From: Thermococci archaeon
GTDB taxonomy: Archaea; Hadarchaeota; B88-G9
Length of the DNA stretch: 21,289 nt
Reading direction: 5' to 3'
Assembly: GCA_003660555.1 (NCBI GenBank)
Contig: QMUK01000009.1
Coordinates: 1 to 21,289 of the forward strand
Below the pieces are notes generated by a model that ran no database searches, was not told the DNA's origin, and was given only the letters and a program-made list of their open reading frames with translations. The position numbers and the translations under genes are program-made. This document shows, one piece after another, positions 15,292 to 21,289 of this stretch (its first letter is position 1; each line of letters begins with the position of its first letter).

Positions 15292-16405
15292 AGCTTTTTC
15301 CTCCTATCAATCCCATTAAGGTGTAAATGGCTCTCCCTATTGTTGGTAACGGATCTTCCCCAATGTACTTCAAGTCTTTTTCGGTACTGAAATCCAATAA
15401 ATCTGTGAGCATCTCTTTCGCAGACTCTAAAGGATTAGGAGATGTCCTAATTCTCCAAACATCCTCAGAAAGAAGCCATTGAAACTTCTTAAACCTATAT
15501 CTAGGCTGACGTATCTCCTCTCCACCCATGCACTTAGTTAAGAGATAAGGAAACTCGACTCCGGACTCTATGGCTAAATCGAGAGAGCCCCAAAACTTCG
15601 GATTCAGCTCCATCAGTTTAAACTCTTCATCATCCAAGTCGAACCTGAACTCCACCATGGCTATACCATGCCAGTTTAAGTGGTCCAGCAGTCTCTTCCC
15701 TCTGCGAAGTAAATCCTCGTGCCAATAACTCTCCGCGCAGGAACTGACTCCTCCGTAGTAGGGATACTCTCTTACTCTCCTATGCATGAAATAGACTTTC
15801 ATTCTTCCCCTCCAATACAGGGCAAAGAAAGCTGCTCCGAAACCCCTAACGTATTCCTGAACTATTTGCTTTCCCACTTTAACTCTCCTAGAGAGTATTT
15901 CTCTAAGTTCGTTCTTGGAATTAGCGTATTCGACTTTCTTCAATCCAGTCTTCTCTGAAGTGGACTTCACGACTACAGGGTACTTTTCTATCTCTTCTAG
16001 TCCATTCACGTCTGAGAAAATTCTAGTGCGAGGCGGACTTACACCAATCCGATCCGAAATGTCTAAGAGCTTCTCCTTGTTGACCACTTTACTCATAGTC
16101 TCCCAAGGGACTACTGGTATCTCATACTCCAGTTCTGCCTGTAGTTCCTCCTTATTCATAGAAGTGAGTATAGTTGACTCGTACCCTATAGGAATTAATG
16201 CATTCGCCCTGTGTTTCCTTATAGCACACTTCAGATCCTCTAAGAATTTCTCCTTGGAATAGATGAAGCACTCAGAGCAGTACTTGGACGAGAAACTAGG
16301 ATTTAACATATGATCGGAACATATTAAATGAAGTCCACGCCTACCTAAATTCCTAATGACAGAAAGACCATGTTTCGTTCTCACTTCAGTGAGAATTATC
16401 CTCAA
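15284..16405 (-). CDS. ATP-grasp carboxylate-amine ligase-like protein
   Basis: The product has the three-part ATP-grasp fold: an N-terminal domain beginning RIILTEVRTKHGLSVIRNLG, a nucleotide lid with YPVVVKSTSEKTGLKKVEYA, and the metal/ATP end region AMVEFRFDLDDEEFKLMELN followed by PKFWGSLDLAIESGVEFPYL, the typical ELNPKFWGS signature of the carbamoyl-phosphate-synthase-like/D-aspartate-ligase group. Such enzymes join a carboxyl group to an amine or thiol using ATP and are common in surface-polymer gene clusters. The longest frame opens at 16474, but TTG 16405 has GGAG eight bases upstream and gives the usual family N-terminus, so I use it (373 aa); the true start remains uncertain. It is the first gene of the ATP-grasp, ArnD-like, helicase operon and is divergent from tRNA-Leu. 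Confidence 0.8.
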   Translation of the reverse strand: MRIILTEVRTKHGLSVIRNLGRRGLHLICSDHMLNPSFSSKYCSECFIYSKEKFLEDLKCAIRKHRANALIPIGYESTILTSMNKEELQAELEYEIPVVPWETMSKVVNKEKLLDISDRIGVSPPRTRIFSDVNGLEEIEKYPVVVKSTSEKTGLKKVEYANSKNELREILSRRVKVGKQIVQEYVRGFGAAFFALYWRGRMKVYFMHRRVREYPYYGGVSSCAESYWHEDLLRRGKRLLDHLNWHGIAMVEFRFDLDDEEFKLMELNPKFWGSLDLAIESGVEFPYLLTKCMGGEEIRQPRYRFKKFQWLLSEDVWRIRTSPNPLESAKEMLTDLLDFSTEKDLKYIGEDPLPTIGRAIYTLMGLIGGKSFG

Positions 16406-16503
16406 GTGCCCTTCTCCGAATTTCCTCGGGACCTTTATTACGATGACCCCCGCAATAGTGTCGTATCTGTTCAACTAAGTGATGGCGAGCAGATGAGAAA
16501 GAG

Positions 16504-16511
16504 ATTTATAT
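16504..16511 (+). promoter_or_regulatory. Box A of tRNA-Leu
   Basis: TTTATAT (16505-16511) is centred about 30 nt before the mature tRNA-Leu 5' end, as expected for an archaeal tRNA promoter. It is also about 33 nt from the longest possible start of the divergent ATP-grasp gene. Confidence 0.55.
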
Positions 16512-16537
16512 CTCTGGCTCTCCCCAAGAAAAGTGGA

Positions 16538-16625
16538 GCGGGGGTAGCCAAGCCAGGTCAACGGCGGCGGACTCAAGATCCGCTCCCGTAGGGGTTCCAG
16601 GGTTCAAATCCCTGCCCCCGCACCA
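16538..16625 (+). tRNA. tRNA-Leu (anticodon CAA)
   Basis: The acceptor GCGGGGG (16538-16544) pairs with CCCCCGC (16615-16621), followed by A and encoded CCA (16623-16625). The anticodon stem GCGGA/TCCGC holds the loop CTCAAGA, giving CAA (Leu, TTG codon). A long variable arm (class II tRNA, around TCCCGTAGGGG) and a T arm CAGGGTTCAAATCCCTG are present. No intron is visible. Confidence 0.96.
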
Positions 16626-16662
16626 GCTTTTCTGATAAATTATTCTCCATTACAGGAAAACG

Positions 16663-16698
16663 AAAAAAATAGGTTACAACAGCAGAAAAGGAAAAAAA
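16663..16698 (-). terminator. T-rich terminator after the GyrI-like gene
   Basis: On the minus strand two runs of seven T lie at 16698-16692, directly after the TAA of the GyrI-like gene, and at 16669-16663. Runs of T without a hairpin are the usual archaeal intrinsic termination signal. Confidence 0.6.
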
Positions 16699-17172
16699 TT
16701 ACTCCACCGGGACTTGAACTTCTATTTCCACCATCCCCTCGAACTTATGGTATATCTCTATTGGAGGTCCTCTCGCCTTTAGTCCTCTCTCTTCCATCCA
16801 CTTCACGATTTCATTGTACTCCTTCTCGTAATCTATTGAGTTGAAAGACTCCCCTCTCATTACTTTGGATACAACCCTCATCTCTGGAAGTTCCTTTATC
16901 TCTACCATCCTCATTTCTTCCTCGGGCAATTCAGGTAACTCCTCTATGGGGAACATTATTTCAGAGGTGCACTTCTCCGGGGGAACTTCTCTGGGATCAT
17001 CGTAATAGATGCCCATTGCCGGCCCAGTGACTATGATCTCATTCCTTATACACCATTCGACTAAATCCCTAAAGGCCTTACCTACTTCGGAATACGGTCC
17101 AACATGTCTTATGGAAACCACTTTCCTTTTACCAATTCGTTTCAGTTCCATTCGAATCCCCACTTGAGTCAC
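16699..17172 (-). CDS. GyrI-like/AraC effector-binding-domain protein
   Basis: The protein, up to 157 aa, is a stand-alone GyrI-like small-molecule-binding domain (the fold also found at the C-terminus of AraC-type activators and in SOUL proteins). It has the paired-beta-strand repeat pattern: KRKVVSIRHVGPYSEVGKAF, GPAMGIYYDDPREVPPEKC, MRVVSKVMRGESFN, and PPIEIYHKFEGMVEIEVQVP. These domains bind hydrophobic or cationic compounds; no DNA-binding part is present, so it may be a binding or hydrolysing protein. The longest frame starts with GTG 17172, but the TATA box at 17181-17188 lies so close that GTG 17163 or ATG 17151 is more probable. Two T-rich runs end the unit. Confidence 0.75.
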   Translation of the reverse strand: MTQVGIRMELKRIGKRKVVSIRHVGPYSEVGKAFRDLVEWCIRNEIIVTGPAMGIYYDDPREVPPEKCTSEIMFPIEELPELPEEEMRMVEIKELPEMRVVSKVMRGESFNSIDYEKEYNEIVKWMEERGLKARGPPIEIYHKFEGMVEIEVQVPVE

Positions 17173-17180
17173 TTCCCTGT

Positions 17181-17188
17181 AATATAAA
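17181..17188 (-). promoter_or_regulatory. TATA box of the GyrI-like gene
   Basis: TTTATATT on the minus strand (17188-17181) predicts transcription from about 17159, downstream of the longest ORF start, and so favours one of the later in-frame starts (GTG 17163 or ATG 17151). Confidence 0.55.
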
Positions 17189-17267
17189 CTTTCCTTGGAA
17201 CCGAAGCTTGCTGTTCAGAGAAGAAGTTTCGTTCACGCAGATAATTGTTCTAGTTCCAGAATGAAAA

Positions 17268-18050
17268 CTAAGAGACAATTTGGATGATTCTATCTGAAAT
17301 CTGATTAAACTTCTCCGAAAATTCTGTGTTTGGACTTTCAAGAACTGGTATTCTTCCCAGATCTGACATCTTCCTAGCTTCCAAGTCGAATGGGACTTCT
17401 CCTAGGTATTCCACGCCGAACTCCTTGGCCAATTTCATCCCACCTCCCTTACCGAATATCTCTATCCTCTCACCGCAATTCGGACATCTCAGGAAAGACA
17501 TGTTCTCTATTACTCCTATTACTTTTATCTTCAAGTATTTGGACATATTAAGTGCCTTTCTTGCGTCTAGAAGGGACAGGTCTTGTGGTGTAGTAACTAC
17601 CAATGACACCTCTGGTTTCAGGACTTGCATTGTAGTTATCGCCTCGTCTCCTGTTCCTGGAGGTAAATCAACCACCAAGAAGTCTAGCTTTCCCCACCTC
17701 ACGTCAGAGATGAATTGAATTATCGCTTTGGACCTCAGAGGACCTCTCCAGATTATAGGGGAGTCTCTGTGGGTTAGGAGACCTATTGAGATTACCTTGA
17801 CTCCTTCTCTCTCCAAGGGGATTATCTCTTTTTCAATTACTTCTGGTTCTAAGTTCTCTATTCCGAGTAATTTCGGTAAATTCGGACCTGTTATGTCAGC
17901 ATCCATTAATCCGACCTTGAATCCCTTCTTAGCCAAAGAATAGGACAAATTCACCGATACCGTGCTCTTTCCAACTCCTCCCTTTCCAGAAATAACGGAT
18001 AAGACGTGAGATATAGAGGAAAGTCTCTCCTTCACTCTCCCTTCTTCCAT
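17268..18050 (-). CDS. mrp: Mrp/NBP35-type iron-sulfur carrier P-loop ATPase
   Basis: The 260-aa protein is a Mrp/NBP35 (ApbC-like) deviant-Walker ATPase that binds and transfers 4Fe-4S clusters as a dimer. It shows SGKGGVGKSTVSVNLSYSLA (residues 21-40), the signature lysine-containing P-loop, MDADITGPNLPKLLG, DFLVVDLPPGTGDEAI, and the cluster-ligand motif CPNCG followed by IFGKGGG. The frame is open to 18134, but ATG 18050 has GAGGAGG 8 nt upstream and gives a family-like N-terminus (MEEGRVKERLSSISHVLSVI), so that start is used. The first 19 nt overlap the 3' end of the MFS gene, indicating coupling. Iron-sulfur assembly is its expected role, but whether the transporter partner supplies a metal or ligand is unknown. 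Confidence 0.92.
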   Translation of the reverse strand: MEEGRVKERLSSISHVLSVISGKGGVGKSTVSVNLSYSLAKKGFKVGLMDADITGPNLPKLLGIENLEPEVIEKEIIPLEREGVKVISIGLLTHRDSPIIWRGPLRSKAIIQFISDVRWGKLDFLVVDLPPGTGDEAITTMQVLKPEVSLVVTTPQDLSLLDARKALNMSKYLKIKVIGVIENMSFLRCPNCGERIEIFGKGGGMKLAKEFGVEYLGEVPFDLEARKMSDLGRIPVLESPNTEFSEKFNQISDRIIQIVS

Positions 18051-19177
18051 GTTAAATACCTCCTCGTTATTCTCAGTAGGAAGGGCAGAGACAACAACTC
18101 CATTCCTATGGAGAAGATATATATGTATCTCCAAGAGAACTCGTATATTAGACCCATTGAGGCGCCTCCTATCAGCCAGGAGAGTCCATAGGCTGTGTTG
18201 AAGATTCCATAGGCTGTTCCCCTTCTCCCAGGAGGGGTTAGGTCTGCTACAGCTGCTCTCATTATGGTTTCCTGAATTGCCATTACCGAGCCCCAGGCCA
18301 AGATTCCCAGAACTAGGTGCCCTGAGAAGAATAGAAACGGGACCAATGGTGTTAGAATTGGAACGAGGAACAGGGATGAAAAGCCAACTTTATCGTAAGC
18401 TCTACCAACTAGGAGAGCAATTAAGGCATCCACGCCCATGGCCAATGCATACAATAGGGGTATCTTCGGATCCTCCAAGATTGAATTTACCTTCAAGTGA
18501 TAGGCCATCAAGGGGAAGTTCAGGAATCCTACTACGCTGACGAAGGTGAAGACTAGGTAAAACCAAAACTCTCTCGGGATTTCTCCCTTAGATTCGGTGG
18601 ATTCTAACTTCCTAGGTGCTGGTACTTGAGATTTAGCCAGAGAAAGAAATACCATAGCTAAGATCACTGGTATTAGAGTTACTTGGAAGGCTTCTCTATA
18701 TTCCCACCTCAGGAGGATTGCTGAGAAAAGCAGGGGACCTATGAGAGCTCCTACCTGGTCCAAGGCCTCGTGAATTCCGAATCCTGTTCCTCTGCCTATT
18801 TCCCTTGAGGCATGGGATATTATGGCATCTCTAGCTGGAGATCTAACTGCCTTTCCCATTCTCTCTACGAGTATTAGGAGTAATGCTATCTCCCATCTCC
18901 AAGCGAAAGCCAATAGGGGTATTGAGATCAGTAGGAAGTAGCCTATTCCAGTTAGAAGCCAATACCTTCCAGTTCTATCAGCTAAGTATCCAGAGAGGAG
19001 TCTTAAACCATAGCCTGTCAGTTCGCCTAGACCTGAGGCTAGTCCTACTATCAAAGCACTGGCTCCCAGTAGAGAAAGGTAGGGGCCTATCACTCCCCTA
19101 GCGCCCTCGTAGGTTATGTCTCCGAAGAGACTTACCAAGCCTAGGAGGAGTATTAGTCTCATTCCTCTTCTTTTCAT
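18032..19177 (-). CDS. MFS transporter
   Basis: The 381-aa protein is a major facilitator transporter with about ten to twelve hydrophobic spans. The MFS loop 2-3 signature is present as GYLADRTGRYWLLT, and the second-half counterpart as GRAYDKVGFSSLF. Other signatures are VERMGKAVRSPARDAIISH and PPGRRGTAYGIFNTAYGLSW, seen in drug or small-solute exporters of this superfamily. Its substrate cannot be predicted. The frame is open to 19228, but a TATA box lies at 19193-19202, inside that extension, so the ATG at 19177 (MKRRGMRLILLLGLVSLFGD) is chosen; GGAGAGG precedes it. The last 19 nt overlap the start of the Mrp gene, so they form a two-gene operon. Confidence 0.88.
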   Translation of the reverse strand: MKRRGMRLILLLGLVSLFGDITYEGARGVIGPYLSLLGASALIVGLASGLGELTGYGLRLLSGYLADRTGRYWLLTGIGYFLLISIPLLAFAWRWEIALLLILVERMGKAVRSPARDAIISHASREIGRGTGFGIHEALDQVGALIGPLLFSAILLRWEYREAFQVTLIPVILAMVFLSLAKSQVPAPRKLESTESKGEIPREFWFYLVFTFVSVVGFLNFPLMAYHLKVNSILEDPKIPLLYALAMGVDALIALLVGRAYDKVGFSSLFLVPILTPLVPFLFFSGHLVLGILAWGSVMAIQETIMRAAVADLTPPGRRGTAYGIFNTAYGLSWLIGGASMGLIYEFSWRYIYIFSIGMELLSLPFLLRITRRYLTWKKGE

Positions 19178-19192
19178 TTCATCCTCTCCGCG

Positions 19193-19202
19193 TTCTATAA
19201 AT
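19193..19202 (-). promoter_or_regulatory. TATA box of the MFS-mrp operon
   Basis: ATTTATAGAA on the minus strand is centred about 21-23 nt upstream of ATG 19177, giving a leaderless or nearly leaderless start and excluding the upstream start of the longest frame. Confidence 0.55.
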
Positions 19203-19827
19203 GTGCGTGCTACGTGTACGCAATACACTAGGAAGTTTCCCCAACTAGGTCAACCATTTGTTCTGGGGAGTCTTCGAGAGACCCTATTAAGCATTACCCT
19301 CTTAGTCCAAGACGAGTGAATCCAGAGGAAAATCAAAGTGAGATTCCAATAGCACTTCCCTGCGGTGAGACGCACAATTTTAGTGATTCGAGAATTTCTT
19401 AGAGCTGAGAAGAAATAGTCACCACGTGCTACGTTTAGTCTATGTCAGCTCGATGACACATTAAATGCTAGATGTGGTGCTTGGAGATTCGAACAATTAG
19501 TTCTTGGATTCAAGTTCACGGAATATGCTAGTATGAAGTCTGCGAGCAAATATCTGTCAGATGAAGTGTATGTCGGCATACATCTTACCTTAGGATTCAG
19601 ATGCTCGAGTTATTGATAATGAATTAATAATATTCGTTTATTATTCTTTTTCGTATCCTGATACGTGTGTCTATCCGATACGTGTATCTATCTAAACCTA
19701 GGCGAGGGAGTTCCTAGATTGCTATAAAGGACTAGGATTAGTTGGATTTTGCAGTCCTAGAGTCACAAATTAGATCTGAAAACCTTGTGGGAAATAATAG
19801 ATGATCCAGGAAAATAATAAAAATATT
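19203..19827. other. Intergenic stretch without a recognisable gene; short repeats
   Basis: About 625 nt lie between the MFS promoter and the IS element. I see no protein-like frame on either strand. It contains a 6-bp inverted repeat TGTATG-TCGG-CATACA (19567-19582), an inverted repeat CGTATC-CT-GATACG (19652-19665), and two adjacent 17-bp repeats (19659-19692, listed separately). Base composition becomes AT-rich towards the IS. It may be eroded sequence or a former regulatory region. Confidence 0.55.
19659..19692. repeat. Tandem 17-bp direct repeat with inverted-repeat core
   Basis: TGATACGTGTGTCTATC (19659-19675) is followed at once by CGATACGTGTATCTATC (19676-19692), identical at 15 of 17 positions. 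The second copy contains GATAC-GT-GTATC, and the first overlaps the inverted repeat CGTATC-CT-GATACG (19652-19665). The arrangement resembles a double operator, but no adjacent intact gene is available to be its target. Confidence 0.6.
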
Positions 19828-19850
19828 ATGCTCTGTTGCAAGTTTAGATA
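19828..19850 (+). repeat. Left terminal inverted repeat of the IS
   Basis: This end begins ATGCTCTGTTGCAAGTTT and pairs with the right end at 20725-20747. The core GTTGCAAGTTT (11 bases) is identical in both. Confidence 0.75.
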
Positions 19851-20724
19851 GAAGAGATAAAAGAGCGGCGAAGAAGTCATATAAAAAGAAGATACATAAC
19901 GATAGACGTTGCAGCAGGCGGTGATTAGCACGAACTCGAAGGAGATTTTCTTAAGAGAGCGGGATTTAACTCTATCGCCGAATCTTCTCTTAACTACGGA
20001 GAAGGAGATTTCGCAGAGCCATCCTTTTCCGTAGACACCTAAAAATTTAGCGAGGAGGAATCTAAGATAGAGCAACCGGCGTTTTTAGACTTAAATTTTC
20101 CACCTCTTTTAATTAGGTTTAAAGATTGTAAAGCTTTCGTCGCCACAGCCGTCGAAGCCGAATCTGCGACAACGATCTTGCCATTAACTTCACTTTTCCT
20201 ATCAGCTAAGAAGGGGGCATCTGAGCTTAGACCGATTCCTATTCTCTGAGCGATTATAAGAAAGATTATTTGTATCAACGACATAGACAATTTTATACCA
20301 GCGTTTTCTTTTTCCTGATCTCGCTTTGTAGTATGAACTTCTGTTATCAGCTCTAATTACGGTAGAATCGCACGCTAAGATGCTGCTTTCATTTTCAAAA
20401 AGCTCTTTACTCTTTTCAAAAGTCTTCTCCGCTTCTTCTTCTGTTGGCTTGCCTGCAACTCTGCAAATCGTCGTATAGCAAGGAACCTTCTCTAAATAAA
20501 CCTATGATCCTCCTAAACCTTCTACTTATTATGAACTCCTCTTGAGTATCTCTAGATGTTAAGTTGAATATCATTCCATGTAGCCACATTGCTATTTGCT
20601 GGAGCGTATTTATACCTTTATGCCCTGTCTTGTTTTTATGCTCCGGAAGTACTTCCCTGCAGATCTTATAAAGCTCTTCTAGAACCTTTTCATCTTCATG
20701 TTTATCATTTTGCTGTCCTCCCAT
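19851..20724 (-). pseudogene. Transposase pseudogene, at least five frame breaks
   Basis: Protein-like pieces appear in changing frames on the minus strand: the N-terminal part (GINTLQQIAMWLHGMIFNL, to about 20490); then KPTEEEAEKTFEKSKELFEN and SSILACDSTVIRAD with the first catalytic Asp, and RKRWYKIVYVVD; then SDAPFLADRKSEVNGKIVV with the second Asp in ADSA; then FDGCGDESFTIF; then IKRGGKFKSKNAG; and finally GKGWLCEISFSVVKRRFGDR with the catalytic Glu. The frame register changes at least five times. Together they make a complete IS5-like DDE transposase of about 290 residues that cannot be made from this copy. The last frame runs out through the left terminal repeat to 19770. Start is probably ATG 20724. 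Confidence 0.8.
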
Positions 20725-20747
20725 ATATAAAACTTGCAACTGAACAT
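20725..20747 (-). repeat. Right terminal inverted repeat of the IS
   Basis: On the minus strand it begins ATGTTCAGTTGCAAGTTT and continues into TATAT. It is the inverted partner of 19828-19850, and the transposase ATG (20724) follows immediately. Confidence 0.75.
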
Positions 20748-20761
20748 TTTATAGTTGAAAA

Positions 20762-20772
20762 ATTTAATATAT
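20762..20772 (+). promoter_or_regulatory. TATA box of the hsdM remnant
   Basis: ATTTAATATAT starts 15 nt outside the IS end and predicts transcription near 20793, just before GAGGTGA (20793-20799) and the ATG at 20807. The promoter appears intact although the gene is not. Confidence 0.5.
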
Positions 20773-20806
20773 CTTTTGTTTTTAGTCTATTAGAGGTGAT
20801 ATCGAA

Positions 20807-21289
20807 ATGGTAACACTCAAAAATTTTATAAATAGCGGAGATCTTAAGCTTCATGAACTTACACTGATTTTGAAAATCAACTCTGGAAAGCGGCGGACAA
20901 GTTAAGAAAAAGTTGAAGTTCATCAATACAAATACATAGTTCTTGGTCTCATCTTTTTACGTTATCATTCTTATGCTTTTTACGAGAGAAGAAATGAGCT
21001 AAAAAACTTTTTCAAATAAAGAAAGTAACTATTATATAGAAGATGTAAAAATAAGGGAAGCAGCTTTGGAAGATGAGGATTATTATCTTGAAGCTGGTGT
21101 TCTTTATTATTCCTGAGGAGACGAGATGGGATTACTTAGAAATCAATGCAAATCAGCCAAATATATCAGAAATTATTGAAAATGCTATTGAAATCCTTGA
21201 AAATAAATATCCAAAACAACTGCAAGATGTAATCCCGAAGGTTTACCTAAACTCAACTCTCGACCATTATGATGTGGCCTATTTGATAA
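20807..21289 (+). pseudogene. hsdM: Type I restriction-modification methyltransferase (HsdM), frameshifted, 5' part only
   Basis: Pieces of the HsdM N-terminal helical domain and its linker lie in successive frames on the plus strand. ATG 20807 (GAGGTGA eight bases upstream) starts MVTLKNFINSGDLKLHELTL and stops at 20903-20905. LWKAADKLRK follows from 20881 in the next frame. VEVHQYKYIVLGLIFLRYHS then AFYERRNELKNFF runs to TAA 21017-21019. REAALEDEDYYLEAGVL stops at 21114-21116. IPEETRWDYLEINANQPNIS, then EIIENAIEILENKYPKQLQD and VIPKVYLNSTLDHYDVAYLI, is open to the window end. The order and spacing match HsdM, which methylates adenine together with HsdS and HsdR. The SAM-binding and NPPF region lies beyond the window. 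Four frame breaks in under 500 nt make a functional protein unlikely unless the sequence has errors. Confidence 0.85.

Larger units (their letters stand above)
19828..20747 (-). mobile_element. Decayed insertion sequence, about 920 bp, IS5-like DDE
   Basis: Imperfect terminal inverted repeats bound the element. The left end (19828-19850) begins ATGCTCTGTTGCAAGTTT; the right end, read on the minus strand from 20747, begins ATGTTCAGTTGCAAGTTT, so 16 of the first 18 bases match. Inside, a transposase coding region is read on the minus strand. No target-site duplication is clear: the left flank ends in AATATT and the right flank begins TTTATAG, so boundaries could be off by a few bases. The DDE residues and the FS-VKRRFG signature place it near the IS5 superfamily; the exact group is not determined. 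Confidence 0.8.

Noticed and set aside
18051-18134. 28-residue N-terminal extension of the Mrp protein
   Set aside because: It lies wholly inside the MFS gene, while ATG 18050 has a strong GAGGAGG at good spacing.
19178-19228. 17-residue N-terminal extension of the MFS transporter
   Set aside because: It contains the TATA box of the operon, so it cannot be translated from that promoter.
19770-20075. 101-aa membrane-like protein on the minus strand
   Set aside because: It is the C-terminal transposase piece running out of the IS through the terminal repeat into AT-rich DNA; the hydrophobic end is not part of a gene.
20039-20290. 83-aa hydrophobic protein on the minus strand
   Set aside because: It contains the second catalytic Asp segment of the broken transposase, in a different frame from its neighbours, so it is a fragment.
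19828-20747. A clear target-site duplication at the IS ends
   Set aside because: The flanks AATATT and TTTATAG do not match; short AT matches are too weak to claim in AT-rich DNA.
1-21289. CRISPR array, rRNA, riboswitch or origin of replication
   Set aside because: I looked for regularly spaced repeats, conserved rRNA stretches and origin-type repeats and saw none; the only tandem repeat has two units with no spacer.

Overview
The window looks like chromosomal DNA of a hyperthermophilic archaeon, probably of the Thermoproteota/Korarchaeota grade (phylum is a guess; the domain is not). Evidence seen: TATA-like boxes about 22-30 nt upstream of several start codons (leaderless or short-leader genes), GGAGG-type ribosome sites inside operons, frequent GTG and TTG starts, two tRNA genes with encoded CCA, heavy AGG/AGA arginine use, and protein families typical of archaea (Lrp/AsnC, DtxR with a FeoA tail, Mrp/NBP35, a family C25 peptidase). 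Gene density is high and spacing is tight up to about 19.2 kb. After that the window changes into decayed, mobile-element-rich DNA.

Layout. 1-3835: two co-transcribed secreted or membrane-anchored proteins on the minus strand (one cut by the window edge), divergent from a large secreted gingipain-like (C25) protease. 3836-4357: a small multi-span membrane protein. 4449-about 4861: remains of an unidentified gene broken by frameshifts. 4982-7977: a SplB-like radical SAM protein, a GT4 glycosyltransferase, tRNA-Gly(TCC) and an FkbM-type methyltransferase lying immediately behind the tRNA. 7984-8406: an Lrp/AsnC regulator. 8595-11412: an iron operon in the order DtxR-type regulator, FeoA, FeoB, with overlapping genes. 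11441-16405: a second coupled operon, ATP-grasp ligase, ArnD-like polysaccharide deacetylase/deformylase, and a 1031-aa SF2 helicase. 16538-16625: tRNA-Leu(CAA). 16699-19177: a GyrI-like ligand-binding protein, and an MFS transporter overlapping an Mrp/NBP35 iron-sulfur carrier ATPase.

19178-21289: about 650 nt with no recognisable gene but with a tandem 17-bp repeat and inverted repeats, then a decayed IS of about 920 bp with terminal inverted repeats and an IS5-like DDE transposase broken into at least five frame segments, then the first part of an hsdM (type I restriction-modification methyltransferase) gene that keeps its promoter and ribosome site but has about four frame breaks. This looks like a dead defence/mobile region.

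Functional themes are cell-surface glycan or envelope chemistry (GT4, FkbM, ATP-grasp, ArnD-like enzyme, secreted protease), iron uptake and iron-sulfur handling (DtxR-FeoA-FeoB, Mrp), and a helicase unexpectedly coupled to surface-sugar enzymes. Three convergent gene pairs have 0, 0 and 6 nt between their stop codons, and three divergent pairs appear to share one central AT-rich promoter box. I did not find a complete new defence or mobile system; the most unusual intact unit is the ATP-grasp/ArnD-like/helicase operon.
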